Shown here piece after piece: positions 53,044 to 64,000 of a stretch of 64,000 bases of DNA. The position numbers were made by a program, and so were the translations under genes. Position 1 is the stretch's first letter; each line of letters opens with the position of its first letter. Source of the DNA: Sinotaia quadrata (lineage: Eukaryota > Mollusca > Gastropoda > Architaenioglossa > Viviparidae); NCBI GenBank assembly GCA_028829895.1, contig CM054178.1, forward strand, positions 84,823,058 through 84,887,057, given 5' to 3'. The notes under the pieces were generated by a model. The model was not told the origin of the DNA. It worked only from the letters and a program-made list of their open reading frames with translations, and searched no databases.

Positions 53044-53520
53044 CAAGAAAGATCAGTCCTTTACTAAAAGTAAAATTCCAAAAATCAGAGGAAAATAGTA
53101 CATGTTGGTGGAGATGCAGAAATAAAATCTAATAAAATAAAAAGAAAGAAAACTTTACAGACCTCCAGTTCAAAGCAGGCGGCTTTTGTTACAAAGAGTT
53201 ACCCACTTACCTTGAGGTATCAGCTAACTCACGTTCTTGAGATTCTTTGAATAATATACGCGGCGAAGGGTTAAAAAAGTGCGAGCACGTGCAGACATCA
53301 ATTAATGATTTAGATGATAATCCAACTTCCTCTTTCCACACTTTCGTGATGAAATTTTAGATTTATATTTGTTCTTGCCACTGTCGGTGCCTTCTGCTTC
53401 TATTTCCTGGAATCGTGTGCCGTTAGACCTGCTAATGGAATAGTGATGTCATTGATGTGGCCTTTCAGCAAGTCAAATTCAGTATTCCTCACTTAACGTT
53501 TAGATTTTATAGTAATGCTA

Positions 53521-53554
53521 CCCCCACCCTCACCCTCACCCCCAACCCAACCCT
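53521..53554 (-). other. Potential G-quadruplex (C-tracts on +)
   Basis: Seven C-runs of three to five bases with short spacers on the plus strand give G-tracts on the minus strand. Confidence 0.5.
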
Positions 53555-54074
53555 ACTCTTCAGACAAATCTTGTGCAAGTTTTGATTTGTCTCGAAAATC
53601 AAGATCCAATCTTCGAGGCAAATAATGTCAAGGTCTGATCTGTTTATGGTGATCGTGACCTGATGATATTGGAAAAGAAAAGGAAAGAAAAAGAAAACTA
53701 ACTTATTGGTATTGGTTTGTCTGGTGTCTGTGTATTAATGGAGCTACATGCATGTGTATATAGTAATGTGTTTACCTTTGAGCAAATCAATGAACTATGT
53801 TTGTGTAATGGTGTCTGCTTATGTGTATGTAGGTGTTTACGTGTATATGCTAATTGTTTAGCCTAATGTGTGATTGTGTGTGTGCTTACCATTGTGTTTA
53901 TGCTTGCATAGGTGTTTGCGTGTGTGTTTACTTACTGGTTTGGTTACGTGTGTATGTGAGCGCATTTAGATACCTGTAGGAATTACGAAATCCGTCTCGC
54001 TGAGTGAACTTGCATTAATGCATTATATGCTAGAGCCTTGTTTATGTATTGATGTCTGTTTTTTTACAATCGTG

Positions 54075-54095
54075 TGTAGTGGTGTGTGTGTGTGT

Positions 54096-54152
<57 letters not shown>

Positions 54153-54155
54153 TGA
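54075..54155. repeat. (TG)n-(GA)n compound microsatellite
   Basis: A TG tract followed directly by a GA tract. Confidence 0.97.
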
Positions 54156-54944
54156 GCGTGCATGCGTTGTAGAATGTTTAAGAACATGAATGTGTGTACC
54201 TGTTGAAAGTGTGTGTCTGTATTTTTGTGTCCCATGTGTATGATATTCTAATTATGCGTGCGAATACGCACTAGAGTGTTTACATGTATGTGTGCTGCTA
54301 CTGTTTTATAACGATTGAGTATGTGTGCATTGGAGTCTAACTTCCTGTCTCCCGCCAGAATACATTGTGTAAAAAATAAATGTGTGTATAAATATTCAAA
54401 TGTACACTCTAGTCTATTCAGAACGCTAATAAATCGTCTGCGTATGTGCTTGCTTCAGCATGCATGCAAGACCACGGTGGTTATGAGTGCACACTAATTC
54501 TTTTTAAATTTCTTTATTTCCCCTCAGCTCTTCAAGGATGCATATTTATTTTCCTTTTAGAGTTCGGTTGATTATAGTCATGTTCGTCGATTTCCGCTGC
54601 AAAACTATCTTTGCAAAATAAATGGCCTAGTGTGAATTCCCCATTAGGGTTAGAATTAAAATTAGATGTTTGATAACTAAACCAATACCTTTTCTTAGAC
54701 TATGGAACAAAATGTTTTGGGGTTTTCTTTTTAAAAAAAATAATGATGATCTGATGTAATTGTTTTTTCAATAAAGATTACATAAGTGTGCGCTTACCAA
54801 TACGCAGAATGGATTACACAGACGAAAGTAGTACTCTTTGAAATATTTTGGGACCATCGAATTTTGTCAGCAGATTGGGCAGTTGTAAAATGTGCATAAT
54901 GCGAAGTTTACATTTGCCAAACCATAAATGATGTCATGTGTGAC

Positions 54945-55145
54945 ACGCAGAGAGAGAGAGAGAGACATTACACACACAAGCACCATACAAAAACGCACAC
55001 ATACAAACATACAATTTACGCACACTAACACACATCAATCACGTAAACTCTATACAAGCATTATATACGCAAACACTATTCGCACAAACAACACACAGAC
55101 ACTCATAAACAAACACCACACACAAAAACACATACATACACTGTC
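54945..55145. repeat. Short (GA)n and irregular CA-rich tract
   Basis: About nine GA units followed by acacac/aaacac text. Confidence 0.85.
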
Positions 55146-55365
55146 TTACTTTAGAATGAACCCAGATTAACGATCCGGCCAGTGAACTTTTAACTGCAAC
55201 TCACCATTAAATATGTACTTTTCAGGAGGAAAGGTGAAAATTAAAAAATCGAATGTATTGGAATTTGTTCAAATCCAGCATTTATTATATTCTGTTAGCA
55301 GTTAGCTTTTTAAATTCTAATCCTATGATTTTCCCTAGAGTAAAGGTGGATGAAAATACACGCGC

Positions 55366-55368
55366 ACA

Positions 55369-55403
<35 letters not shown>
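55366..55403. repeat. (CA)n microsatellite
   Basis: A short CA tract. Confidence 0.95.
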
Positions 55404-55407
<4 letters not shown>

Positions 55408-55524
55408 ACTCTTCAGACCAACGAGTTTGCCGTAGGACAACTCATCATGAAATAAAATACTTTTCATGGATAAAATGCAAATGCCATAATCGAATCTGTC
55501 ATAATTTTAAAGTCTGATATTTCT

Positions 55525-55570
55525 CTCCCTCCTTCCCTCCCTCTTCCCTCCCTCTTCCCCCCCCCCTCTC

Positions 55571-55628
<58 letters not shown>
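55525..55628. repeat. Pyrimidine tract (CCCT)n-(TC)n
   Basis: ctccctccttccctccctctt text, a C10 run and a (TC)n tract. Minus-strand Arg/Glu frames are shadows. Confidence 0.95.
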
Positions 55629-55631
<3 letters not shown>

Positions 55632-55904
55632 CCACGATTCTCTAAAACATAAAGTTAAAATGGATATCACTGAAAAATGTGCATTATAAAAGTAGATGGA
55701 ACAGTTAAATTAAAACAAAATTGAAAGATGACACTTTATCAGCTACGAACCAAAAATAAATAAATAATAAATAAATGTCATTGACATGAATTACTGAGGT
55801 TTCAGTAATCAGGTTTACACAAAAAGAAATGTTCACATTTGTATGATTTATATTATAATTTTGTATTTCGGAGAACAGGATTAGGCAAAATTTCATGTAA
55901 TATA

Positions 55905-56110
55905 CGCTTGTCATTTCAGGTTACACGAACTTGTCATTTTGGGTTACATGAACTTGTTATTTCAGGTTACATGAGCCTGTCATTTCGGGTTGCATGAGCT
56001 TGTCATTTCAGGTTACATGAGCCTGTCATTTCGGGTTGCATGAGCTTGTCATTTCAGGTTACATGAGCCTGTCATTTCGGGTTGCATGAGCTTGTCATTT
56101 CGGGTTACAT
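55905..56110. repeat. About 23 bp minisatellite, nine copies, dimeric
   Basis: The core tgtcatttcaggttacatga alternates with tgtcatttcgggttgcatga in the right half, so a 46 bp dimer was amplified. Confidence 0.95.
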
Positions 56111-56925
56111 AAAACAAATGGTAGAGCATCTCATCTTCTCTAGCCCAGGTCCGTCCACAGAACTTAAGTGGCAACACCATTTACGCCCTAAAAGCGAACG
56201 TCATCACAAAATGAAAATAATGTCTTCTGCCGCAACCGTGAGTAACGCAGCGCTACCCAATAATTGTTCTTTAAAAGTCGCCGTGACAGTCTTGCAGACT
56301 CAAAGACTGGTAGAAATTTTGGGACCAAAGCATGCGCTTCATATTATTATTATTTTTTAAATTATAATTATATAAATGTCATTGTTTCTCATAAGAAGTT
56401 TCAAGGGTTAAGGATTTAGAAGTTTCAGTGTTAAGAATATAATACACTTGTATCAGAGACTCAAATCAGGTTTTCTGTAGAATCGAAGAAAGAAAACATG
56501 TGGGAGGCAGAGAGATTTCTTTCCCCTCCCTCCCCCCTCCCCCAGTCTGAATGTACGCACGAGAGACTATCTACATCAATGTTGTTCATTTAACCAGAAA
56601 CATGGTCAACTAGGTCTTTGACGTCATCAAAGGCCACTTTACAGTCAAATGGATAAAGGGCAGACCACTCATGTTGCAGTCTGCCACGGACACTACCTGA
56701 GTGCATGACAGACTTCGTGATTTAAAAATGTACACGGCCTGAGGCATGAAGAGAGAAAAATAAAGACTACAGACAGGCACGATTTTGTTAGCATTCCGAA
56801 TCCCGTGAAAGCGACAGACGCGCTAAAATCTGTCCGAAGATTTGCAACAGGGAAACTGCTGAAATTCGACAAACCATCATATATACTTATACATGTATAT
56901 CATTTTAATACGTGCGTACGTGTGT

Positions 56926-56943
56926 GTGTGTGTGTGTGTGTTT
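56926..56943. repeat. Short (TG)n tract
   Basis: About nine TG units. Confidence 0.9.
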
Positions 56944-57055
56944 GTCAAGTTAATTAAAACCCATATATTTCGCTTCAGACGAATTGGAATTTCACATTCC
57001 TTAAAACACATATTTACAACCCCTCCCCCCACCACTACTTATAAAACCCCATCAA

Positions 57056-57224
57056 AACACACACAAGCACATACACACACAAACACACACATATACACAC
57101 ACAAACACACACACAAACACATACACACAAACACACACACACACAAACACACACACAAACACACACACACAAACACACACACACAAACACACACACACAC
57201 AAACACACACACATACACACACTA
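57056..57224. repeat. CA/AAACAC-rich repeat
   Basis: (CA)n with regular AAACAC interruptions about every 12-16 bases. Confidence 0.96.
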
Positions 57225-57674
57225 CGTATTTTAAGTGCGTTTTCATTGTCAAACTATATTTGTTTTATTTATTTTTTCTAAAAGTACAATTGCTCAATAA
57301 CGATACACACACCCTGGATATATTCACTGACAACACGAATTCAAAGAGTACCTGTCGGATCCTACTCTAGGCACAAAGTAGCGAAATTACAACGGCATTA
57401 ATATTTCTCTTTATGTTTATTTTCAGGAAAGGTTTCACTAATACGGGCATTGTGAAGTTTACACTAGCTTACAAAGTCTATTTCAGTGATCAGTAGTAAC
57501 CGGAAGTCACATTTGCGATGAGATTTATTTCTTGAAAATCCTTCGTGGTTTAAGTTGCAGACATTGTCATTACTGAATTATGATTATAGCTTGATTATCG
57601 AGTGCTGGAAAATGAGGTCATTCGTCATCAGAGTAATGGTTCGTGATCCATTTACGGTTTTCACAAAAGACAGC

Positions 57675-57676
<2 letters not shown>

Positions 57677-57752
<76 letters not shown>
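57677..57752. repeat. (GA)n microsatellite
   Basis: A pure GA tract of about 76 bases. Confidence 0.98.
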
Positions 57753-57754
<2 letters not shown>

Positions 57755-59275
57755 GCTCAGACACACAGAGACAAAATGGAAGAGTGAGACCATAGACAGA
57801 CAGAAAGATAGCATATAACTGAATAGCAAAAATATATCAAGCCGTTCAAGCGGTCTAGGTTTCGAACCACAGACATAAGAAATCTCGCGTGCATCATTCA
57901 CAGACTTAAAAGAAAAAGAAAAAAGTTGTCAATACGTAGAACAATGCACTGCCTCACAATACTCAAGAATTATATTTAAGAATACTTAAATAATTGTTCG
58001 GTTATTTTTCAACTCGTTTGTGCGTGCTTGCGTACGTGTATGGGGGGGGGGGGGAGGACGAGGAATCTATGGGTGCATCTACACTGCTCCCTTTCTCAAA
58101 GCTAGCGAACTTAGTAAGAGTTTAATCTATCAGATGTGACAATAAAGATGGTTCCTTTGTGCACGCTACAGATTCCATGGTAGTTAAAATTGACAACACT
58201 CGGCAGTCGGCCGCTGCTTGGGTTGAAATCGCTCAGTGGAAAAAAACAACTATCATTCTTACTGTGCCTAACTGCTCCACTATTAATTTCCATTTTAAAA
58301 TGAAATCTCTAAGGCGCTTATGCTTGTCTCTAAAACTAACGAAAGTTCAAACCCGACGTGATGCAAATGGATTCATCAATTCATCAATCCATTCTCGAAG
58401 GTTTTCACCTCGTTCTCTTACCTAAAAGGAAAAAAACAGGAGATTTACTGAAGATCTACTAATAGCCAGCTCAAACAGATGGTGGGGAGACCACACGTTG
58501 TGAAAACGGAATATTAGCAAGACGACGTTCTCAGTCAGTTCGTTAGGCTTGTAAATAAAATCGCTTAGGGAACATTTGGCAAATACATTCATCACACCCA
58601 CTGCAAACGTTTGTTCACAAACTCAAAATCCAGCGTACTTGTTTGGATATTCAACTGAAATTTTAAAATGCAAAATAAAGAGTTAAGAGATAAGTACTCT
58701 TTGTTTCCTTTTGCAAGTGTTATACAAGCCACCCAAAGGGGAGCGAAGCAGGAAAGGAAATCGATATCCTACTGAGTTCTCTTTCCTGACTCTCACACAA
58801 GCTTGTAGTTTAAAAATTAAGTTATAAATACTTATATATATGTATGAAGAAAATGAAATGTGACTTAGCGAAAACCTAACAGGAAATCAACCTTTAAAAT
58901 TGTCCGCAAATGCCGGTCTACTCGAAGAAGCTGCATTAAAGTTCTTTCAAATAAAAGTCTTTAGAGTAAAAGAAATATAAACACAATCTGTCATTTTAAT
59001 AAAGCATTTTTGTTTTAATTTAACAAGATGATAGAGGATTGTGACGTCATAAGGAAGGACATTTCGAAATGACTACATATCGAGTTCTCGCCTGCAGACC
59101 AAGGCCATACCCTACATCACGTCAGGCAGATCCGTCTGGAAGAACTATAGCAAGAGCTTTGGTGTATTTGTTGTTTTGTTAGCATATACTTATAGGGAAT
59201 ATGATATCTTCTATTAATATTAAAAGAACTTAACTATCAGTCGCTTTTTAGTAGTGTTTTGGTTGTTGATGTTGT

Positions 59276-59281
59276 TGTTGT

Positions 59282-59330
<49 letters not shown>

Positions 59331-59340
59331 TGTGTGTGAG
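59276..59340. repeat. (TG)n microsatellite
   Basis: A TG tract with two TATG interruptions. Confidence 0.97.
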
Positions 59341-59564
59341 ACCTTATACATTGTCTGTTTGAGAGTTTTGTTGTTCTTATATTATTCTTAAATAAATCAT
59401 TTTTTGTTTTTAAAAAAAATCTGGAATGTTTGATCTTTATGAATATTTAAAGACATGGCGCCATACTAAAAGGACTTTATGAAAAAATGTTTGCTGATTT
59501 TGAAAATTACAAATAATGCAGTTTACATTTTTCTTGCAAAATATTTTTACTATATGACAACAGC

Positions 59565-59945
59565 ATTTAAACAGCAGTCATAACTAAACGAAGTGAACAT
59601 TTATCTTGCTATTCTTGAACACAACAACTGAATTTAAACAACAGTTATAACAAACAGAATGAACATTTATCTTGTAATTCTTGAACACAACTGTAGGCAA
59701 AACAGCAAAGCTTAAATAACAGTCATAACGAAGATGAATTAATATTTATCTTGCCATTCTTGAACACAACTGTAGGCAAAACAACAAAACTTAAATAACA
59801 GTCATAACGAAGATGAATTAATATTTATCTTGCCATTCTTGAACACAACTGTAGGCAAAGCAACAAAACTTAAATAACAGTCATAACGAAGATGAATGAA
59901 TATTTATCTTGCCATTCTTGAACACAACTGTAGCAAAACAACAAT
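59565..59945. repeat. About 79 bp minisatellite, about five copies
   Basis: The block ttcttgaacacaactgtagg, then caaaac and taaataacagtcataacgaa, recurs with a 79 bp period; older copies on the left are diverged. Confidence 0.93.
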
Positions 59946-61359
59946 CTAACAAAATCAGAACGTTTTCACAATTGTTTACTTGGCCACCATGATGAGGTTG
60001 GATTTTAATGGATAGTCTGTAGTTTTCTTTTCACGCTTCGAATCACATTTCATGCATGGGTGAACAAATAAAGTCAGGTTTGATATTTCACTCTTTATAT
60101 CATTGGATGTCTGAGTCGTTAGCGATGTATCCGGAGAAAATCGGCGTAACTCCTGGTCGAAAATCAATACTGCAGACATTGATAATTAAGGAATGATAGT
60201 CCGAAGTATTGTTCCTTTTTTTCTTGTTCTTCTTATAATTGAGGTTATTAATAGCAGGAGAGGAACAGATGACGAAATATATTCTGTTAAAGGTATAAAT
60301 ATCTCGTGAACCACACAATTTGAAGATAGTATTTACAAAATCAAATTAAATAACAGTCTTTAACTATTTGCTTTGTTATTTTGAAAAATATTATCAAAAA
60401 CGGAGACCAGGATTAATGGCCCAAACGATTCTTGATGATTCAAAACACTTTTTGACGACCCAGTCATGGTCTTATACTCTAAGAAGGCTTAACTATCCAA
60501 AACGAGGCTTTTGGACCCAAATGAAATTTGTGGACCTAAAACAAGTATTGATGCACTCAAGAGGAGGCTTTGATGATTAAAACTTGATTAATATGAAACA
60601 TTGATTTTGAAATTTATAATCTTTTAAAAATTTAAAATCTTTTTAAAAATGCCATCTTTTTTTTTTCTTTTTTAAACTGTTAACTGTAAAACAAGATGAA
60701 GAAAGCGATTGTCAAAAAGAAATAAACATAAAAAGTGATATAAACACGTCCATGCACGAATATTTTACTTTTCGTGTTCAGAATATCCCTCAGTATCAAA
60801 GCCAAAGAAGTAGGACAATCTTGCGTGACCTTGGACATTACAATCGCCAGAGACTGTCCTTGATTATCAAAGCGTATTTTCTTCTGCTTCTTATGTCGAG
60901 AATATTTTTGAAAAGTTACGTCATTAAAAAAAATCTCATTAACCAGGTATTGAAATAGCTCACATACGTATCGATTGAAAATATTCTTTATTTCTTGGAA
61001 CCGTGTTTTGATGTCGAACTCCATCAGAGACTGTTTTAGATTCAGAAGACAAGAGAGAATATGTCAAATGTCAATATCGTATGATGTTTGAGGTGATCTG
61101 TAGTTTTGTGATTAGGTCGCGTGTACTTAGACTTAACACACATTACAAAAATGTCGATGGAGGTCATTGACTCTGGCTGTCTGGTCGTAGTTGTGATTAT
61201 TATATATGTTAGGTATTCTCACTTGTGATAAAAAATGTACCCCACGTCATAAAGTAAATTGGATATTTTGTTAATGTTGACAATCCCTACAGGGTAGAGA
61301 GAAAAGAAATATAATTTTGATTAAGAAAAGTATTCTAAAAAATACATACATATATACAT

Positions 61360-61555
61360 TCAAAAACTCATAAGTTTGAAATATCGCTTACAAACCCCCA
61401 CCCCTAAGATTACAACAAAGTATAGGTATAAAGTTCATTCAGATCCAAATGAAGTGTTAAATATCGCTTACAAAACCCTCCCAGAGATTAAAAGTGTGGT
61501 TATACAGTTAATTCAGAGACAAATTAAGTTTTAAATATCACTTACAAAAAAATCT
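61360..61555. repeat. About 78 bp degenerate repeat, 2.5 copies
   Basis: The block aaatatcgcttacaaa recurs near 61379, 61459 and 61536 (as aaatatcacttacaaa), with agttcattcagatccaaat-type text between. Confidence 0.82.
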
Positions 61556-62127
61556 TCCTTGCGGGACTGTCGGTGTGTTGTTATTTTTACTTGGGGATGA
61601 GTGGGGGTTGCCAAACAGCAGCTGAACCACATTAGAATTTAAAGATTTTTTTACCTCTGTCAACCCTGTTTTGACTTGTAATTTTTCATCTGGTTCACTT
61701 TGACAACCACCAACATAATGCACACTGCACAGTTAAAGACGTAATTAATCAAGTGTCGTGTGCAGAAATCCTGACAGAGACGGTACTCGAGACTTTAGAG
61801 GGTTAATATGCATGCAACACTTACTGAGGATTTATTCTTTGATAACACAGTCACAAAGCAGTGCCACAAGACATTTCATAATGATTTAGCAAACTAAAAG
61901 TTTAAATATAAAATACAGACTTAATAAAAGATTTTAACCATCATTATTTAAGATGTTAATTCATATAGCATAGGTATATACCTTTATAGTTTTCATCTTT
62001 TATGCTTGATATTTAGGTAGAGTCTAGAAATTTAGTCGAAGCAATGACATTTACAACTTGTTTATGTCTTAATTATCTATGGAGCGTTTAGAAATTCCTA
62101 ATCCTCTGGTTTCTCACCTAAAGTTTG

Positions 62128-62360
62128 CAACAGTCTAACTGTTAAATATTGTTATACATGTTTGCAGTTGACAGTCTAACTGTTAAATATTGTTATACAT
62201 GTTTGCAGTTGACAGTGTAACTGTTAAATATTGTTATACATGTTTGCAGTTGACAGTGTAACTGTTAAATATTGTTATACATGTTTGCAGTTGACAGTGT
62301 AACTGTTTATATTGTTATAAATGTTTGCAGTTGACAGTCTAACTGTTTATATTGTTATAC
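62128..62360. repeat. 41 bp minisatellite, about six copies
   Basis: The block acagtctaactgttaaata, then ttgttatacatgtttgcagt, repeats with a 41 bp period; later copies lose taaa. Confidence 0.96.
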
Positions 62361-62605
62361 ATATTGACAGTCAGTCTTTTATTGGTTATATTTTTTACAT
62401 ATTGGCAGTCCAGTCTTTTATTGTTTATATTGTTACACACTGACATCCTGTTTTTTATTCTTTATATTGTTTACATATTGGCAGTCCAGTCTTTTATTGT
62501 TTATATTGTTACACACTGACATACTGTTTTTTATTCTTTATATTGTTTACATATTGACAGTCCAGTCTTTTATTGGTTATATTGTTTACATATTAGCAGT
62601 CCACC
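62361..62605. repeat. About 38-40 bp degenerate minisatellite
   Basis: The block cagtccagtcttttattgtt, then tatattgtttacatatt, recurs about six times and follows the 41 bp array, sharing its tatattgtta and acagt blocks. Confidence 0.85.
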
Positions 62606-63152
62606 TCTCGTACAAACACTAAAGCTTCGTTTCGATAAAGATTAAAAAATAATTATCAATTATAAATTGCAAATGATTCTTTATCTTGCCTTCCCATTTA
62701 CACCCGACTGTTAAACACAAATCACCAGTAACAGAAAGCCACAAAATGGAAGCAGTGCTTCATACTTAAAGATTACCATTTGGACAGAGAGTTGTATTCT
62801 GCATGATTTAAAAGATTACCAATTAATGAATTAATTCGTCTTATGGAAATAATAAAGAAATGTTTTCACTTTAACTTTCAAAAATCGAATTTTCATCCTT
62901 CGAAAACAGTTCCTATTAAGATTACCTAACTTAATTTATGACGTCAAACAAACCGTGCCGTGTAATTCCGATAAAGTACAATAACAGCTGATATCGTTTG
63001 ACAAGTTCTAAATGTCAATGGAAGATATGGTACTGTTTGCTGTAGCTGGCGGTGGTTGTAGTGGTGGTCTTTACGGAGACTGAGGAATTAAGACTCAAAT
63101 GAAAAACTTTTGATTACCAACACACTCCCGCTCCCGCTCAGAATCTTAACGC

Positions 63153-63157
<5 letters not shown>

Positions 63158-63245
<88 letters not shown>

Positions 63246-63335
63246 GTGTGTATGTGTGTGTATATGTATGTGTGTGTGTATGTGTGTGTGTATGTATGTG
63301 TGTGGGTGTGTTATGTATGTGTGTGTGTGTGTCTG
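63158..63335. repeat. (TG)n microsatellite with TATG interruptions
   Basis: A pure TG tract of about 78 bases, then gtatgtgtgtgtat-type text. Cys/Val frames are compositional. Confidence 0.97.
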
Positions 63336-63684
63336 TCTGTCGTAATATTTTTTTATTCGACTCACATCAGTGCACAAACTAACTTATTAATATCTGATCG
63401 TACGTCAACCGGAGATTTATTATTTTTAAAAATAATTATAGTACTCATTATTCCTGTCATCTACTCTAGATCAATACAAACAATATTTCAACAACTCCAT
63501 TTACAAATACTTTATAATACACACAGAGACACACGCAGACACACACACATTTCTATAATATTTGAGACAGTGAATGTATACTTCAAAACAGTTTCCGAAA
63601 TAGAGAATATTTATTTTGTTTCCTTAATGTCTAACAGAAAGATTTATATATGACACACTGTACTTACCTGAATCAGTTAAAGAA

Positions 63685-63745
63685 ATATGGTGTGTGTGCG
63701 TATGTGTGTGTGTGTGTGTGCGTGTGTGTGTGTGTGTGCGCCCGC

Positions 63746-63805
<60 letters not shown>
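63685..63805. repeat. (TG)n microsatellite
   Basis: TG tracts interrupted by cgcccgcgtgcg near its middle. Confidence 0.97.
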
Positions 63806-63806
<1 letters not shown>

Positions 63807-63884
63807 GGGGAGGAGGGAATGGAGATGGAGTGTGGGCAGCATGTCGCTGGCTGAACTTTAAGAGAGCCTGTTAATTTATTTATT

Positions 63885-64000
63885 TTCATGACTTGGGTTC
63901 AAGATTTAGATTTTGAAGCTTGTCACTCTTGGTTTTATGATTTAGATGCTTGTCACCACTTGGGTTCATGATTTAGATTTAGAAGCTTATCACAACTTGG
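63885..64000. repeat. About 38 bp minisatellite running off the right edge
   Basis: The block acttgggttcatgatttaga, then agcttgtcac, recurs three times up to the last base. Confidence 0.85.

Larger units (their letters stand above)
45123..64000. other. 5' flank (or 5' non-coding intron) of the SLC2A13-like gene
   Basis: No conserved coding exon is recognised to the right of the start codon. The region contains tandem arrays and two GC-richer open islands, entered separately. Stretches with nothing I can assign are 45380-46025, 46595-47035, 47310-47785, 48080-48535, 48570-49445, 49645-49905, 50745-51600, 51830-52215, 53050-54070, 54160-54940, 55150-55365, 55640-55900, 56115-56920, 57230-57670, 57760-59270, 59345-59560, 59950-61355, 61560-62110, 62605-63150 and 63350-63685. 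The promoter cannot be located from the sequence. Confidence 0.6.

Noticed and set aside
57840..57905. Sequence ggttcgaaacc on the minus strand, like a tRNA/SINE B box
   Set aside because: No matching A box is present at the right distance and no cloverleaf can be drawn; the same is true of ggttcgaaacc near 23404.
59976..61024. Minus-strand open frames of 67, 72 and 114 codons, one with a possible acceptor (aatgtctgcag)
   Set aside because: They are AT-rich, show no motif I recognise and do not join in one frame. At this composition about two stop-to-stop frames of 115 codons or more are expected in 64 kb by chance.
63153..63653. 166-codon plus-strand frame, the longest in the window
   Set aside because: Its first half is a Cys/Val reading of (TG)n and the rest has no recognisable features.

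Overview
The window is intronic and flanking DNA from an animal nuclear genome. It is AT-rich (roughly 64% A+T by eye), has spliceosomal introns with consensus GT/AG borders, and is packed with (CA)n, (GATA)n, (GAAA)n and (GA)n microsatellites and with minisatellites. Nothing prokaryotic is present. One conserved gene is supported: a minus-strand orthologue of SLC2A13 (HMIT/GLUT13, the proton-coupled myo-inositol transporter). Its protein divergence, intron size and repeat style suggest an invertebrate, perhaps a mollusc-like spiralian; that placement is inference.

Gene layout, in minus-strand transcription order: coding exon 1 at 45122-44856, intron 1 of 615 bp, exon 2 at 44240-44054, a giant intron 2 of 37,330 bp (44053-6724), exon 3 at 6723-6564, intron 3 of 2,926 bp, exon 4 at 3637-3426, then an intron that runs off the left edge. 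All four exons join in one reading frame with GT/AG borders (phases 0, 1, 2, and 1 at the last donor). They encode the first 275 residues: the N-terminus, membrane segments 1-6 and the start of the central cytoplasmic loop. Segments 7-12 must lie to the left of the window. The region from 45123 to 64000 is 5' flank or a 5' non-coding intron.

Between the exons the DNA is a mosaic of several dozen tandem arrays. Their units run from 2 to about 99 bp, most are unrelated in sequence, and they are often separated by only a few hundred bases. Some are near-perfect and so recent (26 bp at 47.8 kb, 23 bp at 47.0 kb, 87 bp at 28.95 kb, 33 bp at 5.1 kb). Others are decayed (about 22 bp at 18.7-19.2 kb, about 57 bp at 34 kb, about 30 bp at 43 kb). 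One array grows out of the intron 3/exon 4 boundary and carries a copied splice acceptor.

Three GC-richer islands break the pattern and have open frames on the gene's strand: 38348-38878 (a cysteine-rich frame with one internal stop and overlapping AATAAA signals), 50287-50620, and 52222-52510 (strong flanking splice sites). They may be nested genes, pseudogenes or 5' exons; I recognise none of them. The window also has nine exact TGACGTCA palindromes, where base composition predicts fewer than one.
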